Below, one piece after another: positions 25,452 through 34,114 of a stretch of 64,000 nt of DNA. Source of the DNA: Natronomonas salsuginis (GTDB taxonomy: Archaea > Halobacteriota > Halobacteria > Halobacteriales > Haloarculaceae). The stretch lies in assembly GCF_005239135.1 (NCBI RefSeq), contig NZ_QKNX01000003.1, forward strand, positions 310,001 to 374,000, read 5' to 3'. The first letter of the stretch is position 1, and the number at the start of each line of letters is the position of its first letter. A model generated the notes under the pieces. It ran no database searches and had not been told where the DNA came from. It was given only the letters and a program-made list of their open reading frames with translations. Both the position numbers and the translations under genes were made by a program.

Positions 25452-26033
25452 ATGCAACGACGCAAATTCGTAATCGGTTTGGGATCGCTCGCGGCCGGGG
25501 CTAGTGCCGTGGTCGGCACCGGCGCGATCACGGAAACGAGTATGGAACGAGGGGTTCGCGGACGGGTCGCCGCTGATGGTCCGAATAGCGCGTACGTGGC
25601 AATAAACCCGTTACTTAACGGAGAACACCTCGAATTCAACCAGTCGACGGGAGAGATGCGCCTGTTCTTCGGTGATCTCGGAAGCGGAGGCGCTGGACTC
25701 AACCCCGATTCGAACAATCGATTTGACGCGATCTTCGAGGTGGAGAATCAGAATCCAGGTGGTAACCCTGTCCACGAATTCTGGCTCTGGATCGAGAACT
25801 CGCACCCGAGGCTGACGTTCTACCTTGACAGTCAACCCGGCAATTCGATCGAAGGCATCTCGAACGCCGAGTCGATGGGTAGCGGGAACGACGATCCCGT
25901 GCGCGCGCCTGTAGGCGTCCACATCGACCTGACTGACTCCGGGCTGACTGCGGGTGATAATCTCCAGTCGCTGTTCGACCCGAACGATGAGTTCGTCATT
26001 CACATGGAGAAGACGAACGGAAGTCCACCGTAA
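25452..26033 (+). CDS. exported TasA/DUF1102-like surface protein
   Basis: A 193-residue secreted protein. The N-terminus MQRRKFVIGLGSLAAGASA has a twin-arginine-like motif followed by a hydrophobic stretch and GTGA, the typical start of haloarchaeal exported proteins. The mature part is acidic, beta-rich and contains RGVRGRVAADGPNSAYVAI, a segment echoed in the 28213 product. The gene directly precedes the signal peptidase gene (69 bases apart). The arrangement recalls SipW-dependent TasA-type fibre or matrix proteins; DUF1102 similarity is from memory and unverified. G+C is lower than in flanking housekeeping genes. Confidence 0.7.
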   Translation: MQRRKFVIGLGSLAAGASAVVGTGAITETSMERGVRGRVAADGPNSAYVAINPLLNGEHLEFNQSTGEMRLFFGDLGSGGAGLNPDSNNRFDAIFEVENQNPGGNPVHEFWLWIENSHPRLTFYLDSQPGNSIEGISNAESMGSGNDDPVRAPVGVHIDLTDSGLTAGDNLQSLFDPNDEFVIHMEKTNGSPP

Positions 26034-26102
26034 ATAGAACGAGTACGAAAACGACGATATGGCCTCTTTACTTTTTTCGACGCTATTCGAAGCACTCCTG
26101 CT

Positions 26103-27239
26103 ATGCCGCTCAAGAAACATCATATCTCGACGTTACTGAGCGGCCTCCTCGTCTTGTTCGTCGTTTCACTCGTTCTGAGCGGATTGTTGGGCCAGCCAAT
26201 TTTGATCGGCTACGTCGAAACTGACAGCATGTCTCCAGCGCTGGATCCCGGAGACGGATTCGTTGCGATTCCTGCGGAACTCAGCGGCGAGATACACGAA
26301 AACGATGTCGTCGTATTCCAGGCTGAATTCCTCCACGGTGGGGGATTAGTCACCCACCGTGTCGTTGGAGAGACCGACTCCGGATACATCACGAAAGGGG
26401 ACGCGAATCCGATCGCGGACCAATCCGGACGCGGAGAGCCTCCCGTACAAAACGAGCAGATCGTGGCGAAAGCGCTTCAAATAAACGGACAGCTCGTGGT
26501 GCTTCCGAATCTCGGCGCGCTGGTCGAGACCATACAGGGTGTAGTCGAGGGGACGCAACTTCGTCTCGCGGGCCTTTTCGGAACTCGACTATTTCTCGGA
26601 GCGCACGGGATAGCGATACTCTCCTCGATCCTCCTCTTTTTCGTATATATCGGCTTAACTCTGCAAGAGACCGCTCAACGCCCCGGAAGGGAGTACGAAC
26701 GTGATTCGACTCGATCCACGGGGATGAGTAGTCACGTGTTCGTCGTCGCCATCATCCTGATGTTGGTTACCGCGACCACACTCGGGATGGTGCTCCCGAG
26801 TACGACACACGAACTGGAAGCGATCACATCGGACAGCGAAACGGTGACGTTGAACGTCGATAACGCGGGATTCCTTCCGGTGGTCGTACACTTCGAATCT
26901 AACAGCGGGTCGATCACGGTCGATCCACAACGTCTGTACGTCCCGTCGCAGTCCTCCCAAGAGGCAAAGGTGGTCCTGCCGCCGCCGGAGAGCGCGGATG
27001 ATATGCGTCGTTATCTCGATGAACGCCGATACTTCGCCCTCCTTCCGCAACCGATATTGACGACACTTTATCGGTTCCACCCCTGGGCCCCCATCCTCGT
27101 CATCGACGCGCTGATCGCGGTGCCGTTCTATCTGCTCGGGATCGGACTGCTCGGGACGGGTCGGATCCGGAACCGATCTCGGGACCGGGAACTTCCTGTC
27201 CTCACGCGCGTCCGCCGGATGTTTCGGGAACTGTACTGA
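26103..27239 (+). CDS. signal peptidase I (S26) fused to an extra membrane/extracytoplasmic half
   Basis: A 378-residue protein. The N-terminal half is an archaeal/ER-type signal peptidase: transmembrane helix 11-30, catalytic Ser42 in ETDSMSPAL, His85 in VTHRVVG (His replaces the bacterial Lys) and the GDAN box at 99-102. A helix at about 166-186 follows. The second half adds a helix (211-231), a beta-rich extracytoplasmic domain (about 232-328, with DNAGFLPVVVHFESNSGSI) and a final helix (330-351). It probably matures the exported proteins beside it, as SipW does for TasA. The extra half may bind substrate. G+C is visibly low. Confidence 0.85.
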   Translation: MPLKKHHISTLLSGLLVLFVVSLVLSGLLGQPILIGYVETDSMSPALDPGDGFVAIPAELSGEIHENDVVVFQAEFLHGGGLVTHRVVGETDSGYITKGDANPIADQSGRGEPPVQNEQIVAKALQINGQLVVLPNLGALVETIQGVVEGTQLRLAGLFGTRLFLGAHGIAILSSILLFFVYIGLTLQETAQRPGREYERDSTRSTGMSSHVFVVAIILMLVTATTLGMVLPSTTHELEAITSDSETVTLNVDNAGFLPVVVHFESNSGSITVDPQRLYVPSQSSQEAKVVLPPPESADDMRRYLDERRYFALLPQPILTTLYRFHPWAPILVIDALIAVPFYLLGIGLLGTGRIRNRSRDRELPVLTRVRRMFRELY

Positions 27240-27619
27240 TCGACCGGTCGTTTCGCACACGACGATCGGACTCTTGCCGAGGATCGTCGTCCGTCGTCGC
27301 GAAAGGCCCCCGACGGCGAACCGTTGACGCCCCTTACCATCGGTAGATTTCGCTTTCGATCCGTCGGCATTCTCCGACCGACATTCCGAAAAGTATCTCT
27401 CGCATATAATATGGTGTATCCCCCACATACTCCGCTCAGTAGCCGGGTACCGGCATTCATATACATGTGAAGTATAAGATACTGGATCATCGCTCTCCCG
27501 CTCGTAGAGAGTGTTTGTGGACGATGTTGGGAGTTCATAGCAAAGTACCCGTCAGGTGACGTGGCGAACGACATGGGGGCACTGGTCATCACTGAGGAAT
27601 TTAGGACAGCGATTCAACC
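27240..27619. other. 380-base intergenic region with hairpin and AT-rich segment
   Basis: No gene was recognised. ACGACGATC (27259-27267) pairs with GATCGTCGT (27282-27290) around a 14-base loop just after the signal peptidase stop; no T-run follows. An AT-rich part at about 27390-27490 holds TATA-like runs (CATATAATATGG near 27404 and CATATACATG near 27460). The 27620 gene may be transcribed from here with a long leader. CTCTC...GAGAG near 27494-27512 is a weak second hairpin. Confidence 0.4.
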
Positions 27620-28216
27620 ATGAGCAGCGTGGGATCGAACGGACCGTCGGTCCAGCGCTCGTCCGACGCCGTCCGCTTCTCAAGAGACGACACGCTGGAA
27701 GTGCTCAGCAACCGACGCCGTCGCTTCGCGATCCACTACCTCAAACAGCGAAACGGCGGACAGACGACCGTCTCCGAACTCGCCGAACGGGTGGCGAGCT
27801 GGGAGAACGACAAAGAGATCGACGAACTCACACACCGGGAACGAAAGCGCGTCCGGAACGCCCTGCGGCAGTTTCACCTGCCCAAGATGGACGAGTACGG
27901 GTTCCTCGAGTACGACGTCCAGCGCGGGACCGTCGCGCTCTCGGCGGCCGCCGCCAGGGAGGACTTCTACGTCGATTCGCTCACGGGAGGCGAGATCCCC
28001 TGGAGCGTTTACTATCTCGGCCTCTCGGGGTTGGGGATCGCCTGCGTGGCCGGGCTCTGGATGGGTCTGTTCCCGTTCACCTATCTCTCGCCGCTCGAAT
28101 GTGGCGTCTTTTTTGTCACCGTTCTCGTGGTTTCATCGCTCGGACACTTCTACGACAACTACTACCGGATGCGGCTGGGATCGCGCGAGAAACCGCCAGA
28201 GGTTGGACGGAAATGA
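27620..28216 (+). CDS. membrane-anchored winged-helix regulator (DUF7344-like)
   Basis: A 198-residue protein with an N-terminal winged-helix DNA-binding region (about 22-118: ALSNRRRRFAIHYL-like opening, TVSELAERVASWE, then RVRNALRQFHLPKMDEYGFLEYD) followed by two transmembrane helices (about 130-151 and 158-175). The pattern matches haloarchaeal DUF7344 proteins. DNA binding with membrane anchoring suggests a one-component sensor controlling nearby surface genes. It overlaps the next gene by ATGA, so the two are coupled. Confidence 0.75.
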   Translation: MSSVGSNGPSVQRSSDAVRFSRDDTLEVLSNRRRRFAIHYLKQRNGGQTTVSELAERVASWENDKEIDELTHRERKRVRNALRQFHLPKMDEYGFLEYDVQRGTVALSAAAAREDFYVDSLTGGEIPWSVYYLGLSGLGIACVAGLWMGLFPFTYLSPLECGVFFVTVLVVSSLGHFYDNYYRMRLGSREKPPEVGRK

Positions 28217-28617
28217 GCCGCCGCCGAATGCTGTTGCTCGCGGGCGCTTTCGTCATCAGTCTCGCGCTCGTGACGGGGACCAGCGGCGTGAGCTCGGTCA
28301 CGATGACCCGAGGGATCGACGGGGCCATCGTCGACGACCAGCGCGCCTACCTCGGGATCGAACAGACGGCCACCGCCGACGCCGGCACCGCCGTCCTCGA
28401 GGTGCGAATCACCAACCGACATCCAACTGCGGCGTTCACGACCATCGTGGTGACGATCAACGGGACGACCGTCGATCTCGGCGGTGGCGGTCCCGTCGCT
28501 CCTGGCGGGGCCGTCTCGCACACGTTCGAGTCGGTCCCCTGCGACGCCACGGCGGAGATCGAAGCGTCCGGAAGCGATCTTGGCATCGAACTGGAGCGCG
28601 CGGTGGCCTGTGCGTAA
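28213..28617 (+). CDS. small exported protein paralogous in pattern to the 25452 product
   Basis: A 134-residue secreted or lipid-free surface protein. MSRRRMLLLAGAFVISLALVT begins a signal peptide; the mature part starts near residue 27 and contains TRGIDGAIVDDQRAYLGIE, which lines up with RGVRGRVAADGPNSAYVAI of the 25452 protein. The rest reads as an immunoglobulin-like beta sandwich (AVLEVRITNRHP, TTIVVTINGTTVDLGGG). It is translationally coupled to the membrane regulator upstream. Likely a partner or minor subunit of the surface protein system; function unproven. Confidence 0.65.
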   Translation: MSRRRMLLLAGAFVISLALVTGTSGVSSVTMTRGIDGAIVDDQRAYLGIEQTATADAGTAVLEVRITNRHPTAAFTTIVVTINGTTVDLGGGGPVAPGGAVSHTFESVPCDATAEIEASGSDLGIELERAVACA

Positions 28618-28639
28618 AAACGTCGCCGCAGTAACTGAG

Positions 28640-28712
28640 TGGGACCGCCCGAATTTGAATCGGGGTTACAGCGTCCCAAACGCTGAAGGATACCAAGCTA
28701 CCCCACGGTCCC
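28640..28712 (-). tRNA. tRNA-Pro (anticodon UGG)
   Basis: Read on the minus strand, 73 bases fold into a cloverleaf: acceptor GGGACCG/CGGTCCC, anticodon arm CAGCG-TTTGGGA-CGCTG (anticodon TGG at positions 34-36) and T arm CCCGA-TTCAAAT-TCGGG. The discriminator is A and CCA is not encoded. No intron is present. It sits at the right edge of the accessory surface-protein region. tRNA 3' ends are common integration sites, but no duplicated tRNA end was found by eye to the left. Confidence 0.95.
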
Positions 28713-28796
28713 GCACCCGTCCGTAGCCGCCGCCACCGTGAAAACGTTTCGTTCTCGGCCCCAAGGGATTTAGCGCCACTTTGCGAACGGTTTCGT

Positions 28797-29084
28797 ATGG
28801 TTACAACGATCGAGGTCGCCCTGCTGGTCGCGGTGTTGGCGCTGTTGTTCGGCGCGTACCGGATCATCAAGGCGGTCAAGCCGTTCATCGTCAACGCCGT
28901 GGTCGGCCTGATTGTGTTGGTGATCGCGAGTTTCCTCGGCATCGGCGTCGAGATCACCCCGATCGCGGTGTTGATCTGCGCCGTCGGCGGGATCCCCGGC
29001 GCGATCCTCGTCATTCTCTTGGCGTATCTGGGGATCGCCTTCGCGGGAATGGCCGTTCCGGTCGGCGTGTTGGCGCTGGTGTAA
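28797..29084 (+). CDS. BofA-like small membrane protein
   Basis: A 95-residue hydrophobic protein with about three membrane segments and the motif PFIVNAVVGLIVLVIASFLGIGVEI, then GGIPGAILVILLAYLGIAF, matching the pro-sigmaK processing inhibitor BofA family as found in archaea. In Bacillus BofA restrains an intramembrane protease; in archaea, which lack sigmaK, the role is unknown. The ATG follows the TATA-like GGATTTAGC (about 28765-28773) at leaderless distance. It converges with the helicase gene. Confidence 0.8.
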   Translation: MVTTIEVALLVAVLALLFGAYRIIKAVKPFIVNAVVGLIVLVIASFLGIGVEITPIAVLICAVGGIPGAILVILLAYLGIAFAGMAVPVGVLALV

Positions 29085-29106
29085 GTTCGGTCGGCGCTCG
29101 TATCGC

Positions 29107-31137
29107 CTACCGATCCTCGTCGCGCAACTCGATCCCCGCGACGATCTCGTCGGGGCTCTCGCCGGAGCGGATCGCATCGAGCATGAAGAACGCCTCCGAC
29201 GGTTCGAGGAAGTGTTCGGTGATCGCCCGTCCCAGCGGCGTCGGCTCGAAGCCGTCGATGAACTCGTATTCGATGAGCTTGCCGAGGGCGTGTTTCGTCG
29301 GCACCTCGCCCACCATCCGGTCGTTCAGCCGCTTGGCTTTCCGCCCGGCGACGGTGATGTTGGCGAGCGTCTCCTCGATCGCCGCCGTCTCGTCGTAGCC
29401 CGTGATCACGGGCTCCATCTCGCCCTTCAGCAGTTTGAACGCCACCTCGTCCTCGGACATCTCCATCGAGTTGTGGTACGTCCCGTCGGGGTCGACGAGG
29501 AGGTACACCGTTCCCTGATCGTGGTAGTCCGGGCGGCCGGCTCGGCCGAGCATCTGCTCGAACTCCTGGACGTTGAGCCACTCGATCCCCATCGCCAGCG
29601 AGTCGAAGATTACCTGCGAGGCGGGGAAGTCGACCCCGGCGGCGAGCGCGGCGGTCGTGACGACGGCGGCGAGCTCCTGCTCGCCGAACTGGCGCTCGAC
29701 GCGCTTTCGTTGGCCGTAGTCGAGCCCGGCGTGGTACGGCGCGGACTCGTAGTCGAGTCGCCGCGAGATCTCGTGACAGCGCCGCCGGGAGTTCGTGAAG
29801 ACGATCGTCTGTCCGCGATACCCCTTCGAGGACTTCGCGTCGAACGCCCGGCGGACGAGCTTGTTCTCGATGTCGACCTTCTCGCTCCCGTCGGCGAAGG
29901 TGACGTGGCGCTCGATCGGGACCGGCCGTTCCTCGAACTCGATCAGCTGGGCGTCCAGTTGTCCGGCGAGTTCGGGCGCGTTGCCGACGGTCGCCGACAG
30001 GTACACCCACTGGGTGTCCGAGCCGGCCGTCTCGCAGTAGTGTTTCAACCGGGAGACGAGCCCGTCGAGGCGGTGTCCGCGCTCCTCCTCACCGAGGGTG
30101 TGGACCTCGTCGATGACGACGCTGCCGATGTCGCCGAGGTCCTTGCCGGTCCGGAGCGCGTGGTCGATCCCTTCGTAGGTGCCGACGATCACGTCGGCGT
30201 CCGGGTCGAACCGGTTGCCGTCGTCGCGAATGCGCGAGGCTCCGACCCGGATCGTCACGTCGAGGACGTCGCCGTAGTCGGCCTCGAAGTCCTCGTGTTT
30301 CTGGTTCGCCAAGGCGACGAGCGGGACGAGAAACAGCATCTTCCCCTCGCCCTTCAGCGCGCGATCGATCCCGGCGAGCTCGCCGACGAGCGTCTTGCCG
30401 GTCGCCGTCGCGCTCACGACGAGCTGGTCGCGCCCCTCGAGGAGGCCGTTTCTGACGGCGAGACTCTGCACCGGGAGCAGCTCGTCGAACGCCTGAAGCC
30501 GCGACTTCAACTCGCCGTGGACGTCGAGATCCCGCGTCGAGACGAGGTCGATCTCGTCGGTCGTCGCGCTGATCTCGTCGAACTTCGTCAGATCGGGATC
30601 GAGCTGTCCCGACAGGAGGTTGGCGACCCGTTCGAGGTCGCCCACCTCCAGGAGGAGCTCCTCCAGTCGGCCGCGAGCCCCCGAACGGAGCCCGCGGTAG
30701 TTCGCCTCCCGCTCTAGTTCCCGCTTCGCGCAGTCCGGGCAGATATACTCGTCGTCGGCTTTGATCGCCGTCTCGGAGGTCAGCGGCGAGTACCGACCCT
30801 TCCCCGCACAGACCCGACACGTCCGGACCTGCTTGGCGTCGAGCTGGTAGCCGGCCAACATCGCTTCGATCTCCTCGCGGCCCGCTCGTGGGGTCTGCTC
30901 GGAGATCCGTATCCGTGAGGCGCGCCGAGCCATCTCGACGAACTGCTCGGGCCGCCGCGGGATCTCGTCGTCACCGTCTTTGATTCGAAACCGTCCCGGT
31001 CGCGGTCCGGCGTCAGTCTCCTTCAGATCGAGCCGCCCATGGAGCAGTCGCTCGCCGTCACGGCGGACGACGACGGCGTACTCGCCGTCGCCCCCGTGGA
31101 GGAACAGCGTCCCCACCTCTGCGACCTGTTTCGACAC
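29107..31137 (-). CDS. DEAD/DEAH-box helicase with N-terminal zinc motif (DUF5814 type)
   Basis: A 676-residue superfamily 2 helicase. The N-terminal 200 residues form a haloarchaeal domain (DUF5814, as I recall it) with a zinc motif CRVC...CPDC. The helicase core has ATATGKT (Walker A, near 246), DEVH (Walker B), TTAALAAGVDFP (motif V) and QMLGRAGRPDYHD (motif VI), similar to Hel308/Ski2-type enzymes. Role in DNA or RNA metabolism is not certain. It starts with GTG inside the palindrome GACACGTGTC, and a TATA-like GAAATACC lies about 27 bases upstream. Confidence 0.88.
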   Translation of the reverse strand: MSKQVAEVGTLFLHGGDGEYAVVVRRDGERLLHGRLDLKETDAGPRPGRFRIKDGDDEIPRRPEQFVEMARRASRIRISEQTPRAGREEIEAMLAGYQLDAKQVRTCRVCAGKGRYSPLTSETAIKADDEYICPDCAKRELEREANYRGLRSGARGRLEELLLEVGDLERVANLLSGQLDPDLTKFDEISATTDEIDLVSTRDLDVHGELKSRLQAFDELLPVQSLAVRNGLLEGRDQLVVSATATGKTLVGELAGIDRALKGEGKMLFLVPLVALANQKHEDFEADYGDVLDVTIRVGASRIRDDGNRFDPDADVIVGTYEGIDHALRTGKDLGDIGSVVIDEVHTLGEEERGHRLDGLVSRLKHYCETAGSDTQWVYLSATVGNAPELAGQLDAQLIEFEERPVPIERHVTFADGSEKVDIENKLVRRAFDAKSSKGYRGQTIVFTNSRRRCHEISRRLDYESAPYHAGLDYGQRKRVERQFGEQELAAVVTTAALAAGVDFPASQVIFDSLAMGIEWLNVQEFEQMLGRAGRPDYHDQGTVYLLVDPDGTYHNSMEMSEDEVAFKLLKGEMEPVITGYDETAAIEETLANITVAGRKAKRLNDRMVGEVPTKHALGKLIEYEFIDGFEPTPLGRAITEHFLEPSEAFFMLDAIRSGESPDEIVAGIELRDEDR

Positions 31138-31223
31138 GTGTCACCGTAGTGTATCGTGGTATTTCAGGGGTTCGGCTCCGGATTCGACGTTCGGACGTTG
31201 GCGTCACGATACCGCGACGCACG

Positions 31224-31970
31224 TCACCGCGAAAACCCCTCGTCGAGGTCCGACGTGGCGTACACGCCGGCTCGCCAAGCCGTGTCGACGGCGGCCGTCA
31301 CGACGAGCCCGACGACGCCGACCCCACCGGCGAGCGTCGCGGACGATACGACTCCCGCGCCTAGCGTCGAGCCGAGCGCGACGCCGAGCCCCCACGCGAC
31401 GGCGACGAGCGTCGCTGTCGCGCCGACCCCGACGAACTGAACCTGACGCCGCCCGGGTTCCGGGACGACTCGGTTCGCCCGCTCGACCGCGAACGGCAGC
31501 GTCGGGGCGTCGAGCGCGATCGCCGGGACGACGAACGCGTCACAGCCGACCGCGACCTCCACGGCCGACACGTCGTCCTCGGTGAGCAGTCGCTCGGCCA
31601 GCGGACCGACCGCGAGGCGGGTCTTCACCCACCGATACAGCGGTTCGGCCCGCGAGGCGACCCGGCGGGCGGTTTCGGCTCCCGTCGGCGGCCGCCCCCG
31701 ATGCGTCCCGCCGACTGCGTGGGCGATGGCCACGCTACACGGCAGCCAGACCGCACCGCAGACCGCGAGGACGGCTGTTGAGCCAAGCGCCCACGCCAGC
31801 ACCGATCCCAGTCCGTCGAGAACGGTCGGGTCCGTGAGGGTCGTCCATGTGGTGACGGCGCGAACCAATCGCCATCCGGTAGCGACGACACCCCCGACGG
31901 CGGCGGCTCCGAGAAGCGTCCACGCGAGCGCGACCGGGGAGCCGACGTACGCACGGACACCCGTTGTCAT
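31224..31970 (-). CDS. multi-pass membrane protein of unknown function
   Basis: A 248-residue protein with two or three hydrophobic segments in the first 85 residues (AWTLLGAAAVGGVVAT, GSTAVLAVCGAVWLPCSVAIAHAV), a soluble middle (about 90-175) and two to three segments near the C-terminus. No catalytic motif was recognised. The start at 31970 (MTTGVRAYVG) was chosen over an upstream ATG at 31997 because it lies about 26 bases below an AT-rich promoter-like stretch. It lies downstream of uvrB on the same strand. Confidence 0.65.
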   Translation of the reverse strand: MTTGVRAYVGSPVALAWTLLGAAAVGGVVATGWRLVRAVTTWTTLTDPTVLDGLGSVLAWALGSTAVLAVCGAVWLPCSVAIAHAVGGTHRGRPPTGAETARRVASRAEPLYRWVKTRLAVGPLAERLLTEDDVSAVEVAVGCDAFVVPAIALDAPTLPFAVERANRVVPEPGRRQVQFVGVGATATLVAVAWGLGVALGSTLGAGVVSSATLAGGVGVVGLVVTAAVDTAWRAGVYATSDLDEGFSR

Positions 31971-32005
31971 ACCCGAGGCGTCGACGCGAGCGAACAAAAA
32001 GGGTG

Positions 32006-34057
32006 TCAGAACTCGTCGTCCGGCGTCGGCACGCCCTCGTCGGGCGCGTCGAGTTCGTCGAAGGTCTCTCGGAGGTCTCGGATCCGGTCCCGGATGTCGG
32101 CGGCGAGTTCGAACTCGAGGTTCGCAGCGGCCTCGTTCATCCGGCGCTCGAGCCGCTCGACGAGTTCCTCGGCCTCCTCGATCGAATTGGCCTCCAGCCC
32201 GGAGACGCCGTCGGTGTCGGTCTTCGAGCCGGGCAGGTTCGTCTCGCCGACGGCCTTCTCGATCGTCCGCGGTTCGTGACCGTGCTTGGCGTTGAAATCG
32301 GTCTGGATTTCCCGACGGCGGCGGGTCTCCTCGATCGCCGACCGCATCGAATCCGTCGTCTCGTTCGCGTAGAGGACGACCCGGCCGTTGACGTTTCTCG
32401 CCGCCCGTCCCATCGTCTGCACCAGCGTCGTCTCAGAGCGGAGAAAGCCCTCCTGGTCGGCGTCGAGGATGGCGACGAGGCTCACTTCGGGGATGTCGAG
32501 GCCCTCCCGCAGGAGGTTGATACCGACGAGTACCTGGATCTCGCCGAGCCGCAGCGAGCGGATCAGCTCGTGGCGTTCGAGCGTGTCCGTCTCGTCGTGC
32601 ATGTAGGCGACGTCGACGCCTGCGCCCTCGAGGTACTCCGTGAGGTCCTCGGCCATCCGCTTCGTGAGCGTCGTCACGAGGACGCGCTCGCCCTCCGGGA
32701 TCGTCTCGATACGCTCCATCAGGTCCTCGATCTGCCCGTCCGCGGCGGTGATTTCGATCTCGGGATCGACGAGGTGAGTCGGCCGGACGATCTGCTCGAC
32801 GACGCCCTCTGAGTGCTCGCGCTCGTAGTCGCTGGGCGTCGCCGAGACGTACAGCGTCCGGTCGGTCTTCTCCTCGAACTCCTCGAACGTGAGCGGGCGG
32901 TTGTCGTAGGCGGTCGGCAGTCGGAAGCCGTTGTCGACGAGCGACTCCTTTCGGGATTTATCGCCCGCGAACTGGCCCTTGATCTGCGGGATCGTCTGGT
33001 GGGACTCGTCGACGACGGTGAGGAAGTCGTCGGGGAAGTAATCGAGCAGGGTGTACGGGGCCTCCCCGGACTCCCGATCGGACATGTGCACGGAGTAGTT
33101 CTCGATGCCCGAGCAGTAGCCCGTCTCCTCGAGCATCTCGATGTCGAACGTGGTCCGCTCCTCGATGCGCTGGGCGGCGACGAGGTCGCCCTGTCGCTCG
33201 AAGTACCCCACCCGCCGCTCCAGCAACTCCTCGATCTCCTCGATGGCCTCCCGGAGGGTCTCCTCGGGCATCGAGTAGTGCTCGGCGGGGTGGACCAAGG
33301 CGGCCGGCTCCATCGAGACGACCTCGCCGTTCAGCACGTCGACCTTCATCATCCGGTCGATTTCGTCGCCCCAGAACTCCACACGAAGGGCGTGACGGCC
33401 GTACATCGGGTAGATTTCGACGGTGTCGCCGCGGACGCGGAAGGTCCCCTGCTGGAAGTCGACGTCGTTTCGCTCGTAGTTCAGGTCGACGAGCCGCTCG
33501 AGAAGCCCCTCCCGGCCCACCTCCTCGCCGGGCTCGAGCCGCATCGCCATCCCCTCGTAGTTCGTGGGGTCGCCGAGGCCGTAGATCGCCGACACCGAGG
33601 CAACGACAATCACGTCGTCGCGCGTGAGCAGCGACCGCGTCGCGGAGTGTCGCAGGCGATCGATCTCTTCGTTGATCGACATGTCCTTGTCGATGTAGGT
33701 GTCGGTGCGCTCGACGTACGCCTCGGGCTGGTAGTAGTCGTAGTAGGAGACGAAGTACTCGACGGCGTTGTCCGGAAAGAGGTTCCGGAACTCCTCGTAC
33801 AGCTGCGCCGCGAGCGTCTTGTTGTGCGCGAGCACGAGCGTCGGCTGTTGGAGCTGTTCGATCACCCACGAGACGGTGTTCGTCTTCCCGGAGCCGGTCA
33901 CCCCGAGGAGGGTCTGCTTTTCCGCTCCGGCCTCGTAGTCGGCGACCAGTTCCTCGATCGCCTCGGGCTGGTCGCCCGCCGGCTCGAACGGCGCGTCGAC
34001 CCGAAACGGGCGGTCCAGATCGGGGCGGTCGGGCTGGAGGGGGCCGGTGTCGCTCAT
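32006..34057 (-). CDS. uvrB: excinuclease ABC subunit B
   Basis: Damage-verification helicase of bacterial-type nucleotide excision repair, with UvrA and UvrC partners not in this window. The 683-residue protein has Walker A GVTGSGKT (52-59), the [11 protein letters not shown] beta-hairpin (near 105-115), Walker [12 protein letters not shown], helicase motifs in [17 protein letters not shown] and QTMGRAARN, and a C-terminal UVR domain ([20 protein letters not shown]) that binds UvrC. Haloarchaea are among the archaea that carry uvrABC. Confidence 0.97.
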   Translation of the reverse strand: MSDTGPLQPDRPDLDRPFRVDAPFEPAGDQPEAIEELVADYEAGAEKQTLLGVTGSGKTNTVSWVIEQLQQPTLVLAHNKTLAAQLYEEFRNLFPDNAVEYFVSYYDYYQPEAYVERTDTYIDKDMSINEEIDRLRHSATRSLLTRDDVIVVASVSAIYGLGDPTNYEGMAMRLEPGEEVGREGLLERLVDLNYERNDVDFQQGTFRVRGDTVEIYPMYGRHALRVEFWGDEIDRMMKVDVLNGEVVSMEPAALVHPAEHYSMPEETLREAIEEIEELLERRVGYFERQGDLVAAQRIEERTTFDIEMLEETGYCSGIENYSVHMSDRESGEAPYTLLDYFPDDFLTVVDESHQTIPQIKGQFAGDKSRKESLVDNGFRLPTAYDNRPLTFEEFEEKTDRTLYVSATPSDYEREHSEGVVEQIVRPTHLVDPEIEITAADGQIEDLMERIETIPEGERVLVTTLTKRMAEDLTEYLEGAGVDVAYMHDETDTLERHELIRSLRLGEIQVLVGINLLREGLDIPEVSLVAILDADQEGFLRSETTLVQTMGRAARNVNGRVVLYANETTDSMRSAIEETRRRREIQTDFNAKHGHEPRTIEKAVGETNLPGSKTDTDGVSGLEANSIEEAEELVERLERRMNEAAANLEFELAADIRDRIRDLRETFDELDAPDEGVPTPDDEF

Positions 34058-34114
34058 TGTCGGGTAGTGGGGGTTGAGACACTTCAGGTGTGCGTTCGCG
34101 GCGGGCCCGACTCG

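Noticed and set aside
23545-28712. Whole accessory region as a recently integrated element with attachment sites
   Set aside because: No integrase gene and no repeat of the tRNA-Pro 3' end were found by eye; only base composition and position suggest transfer.
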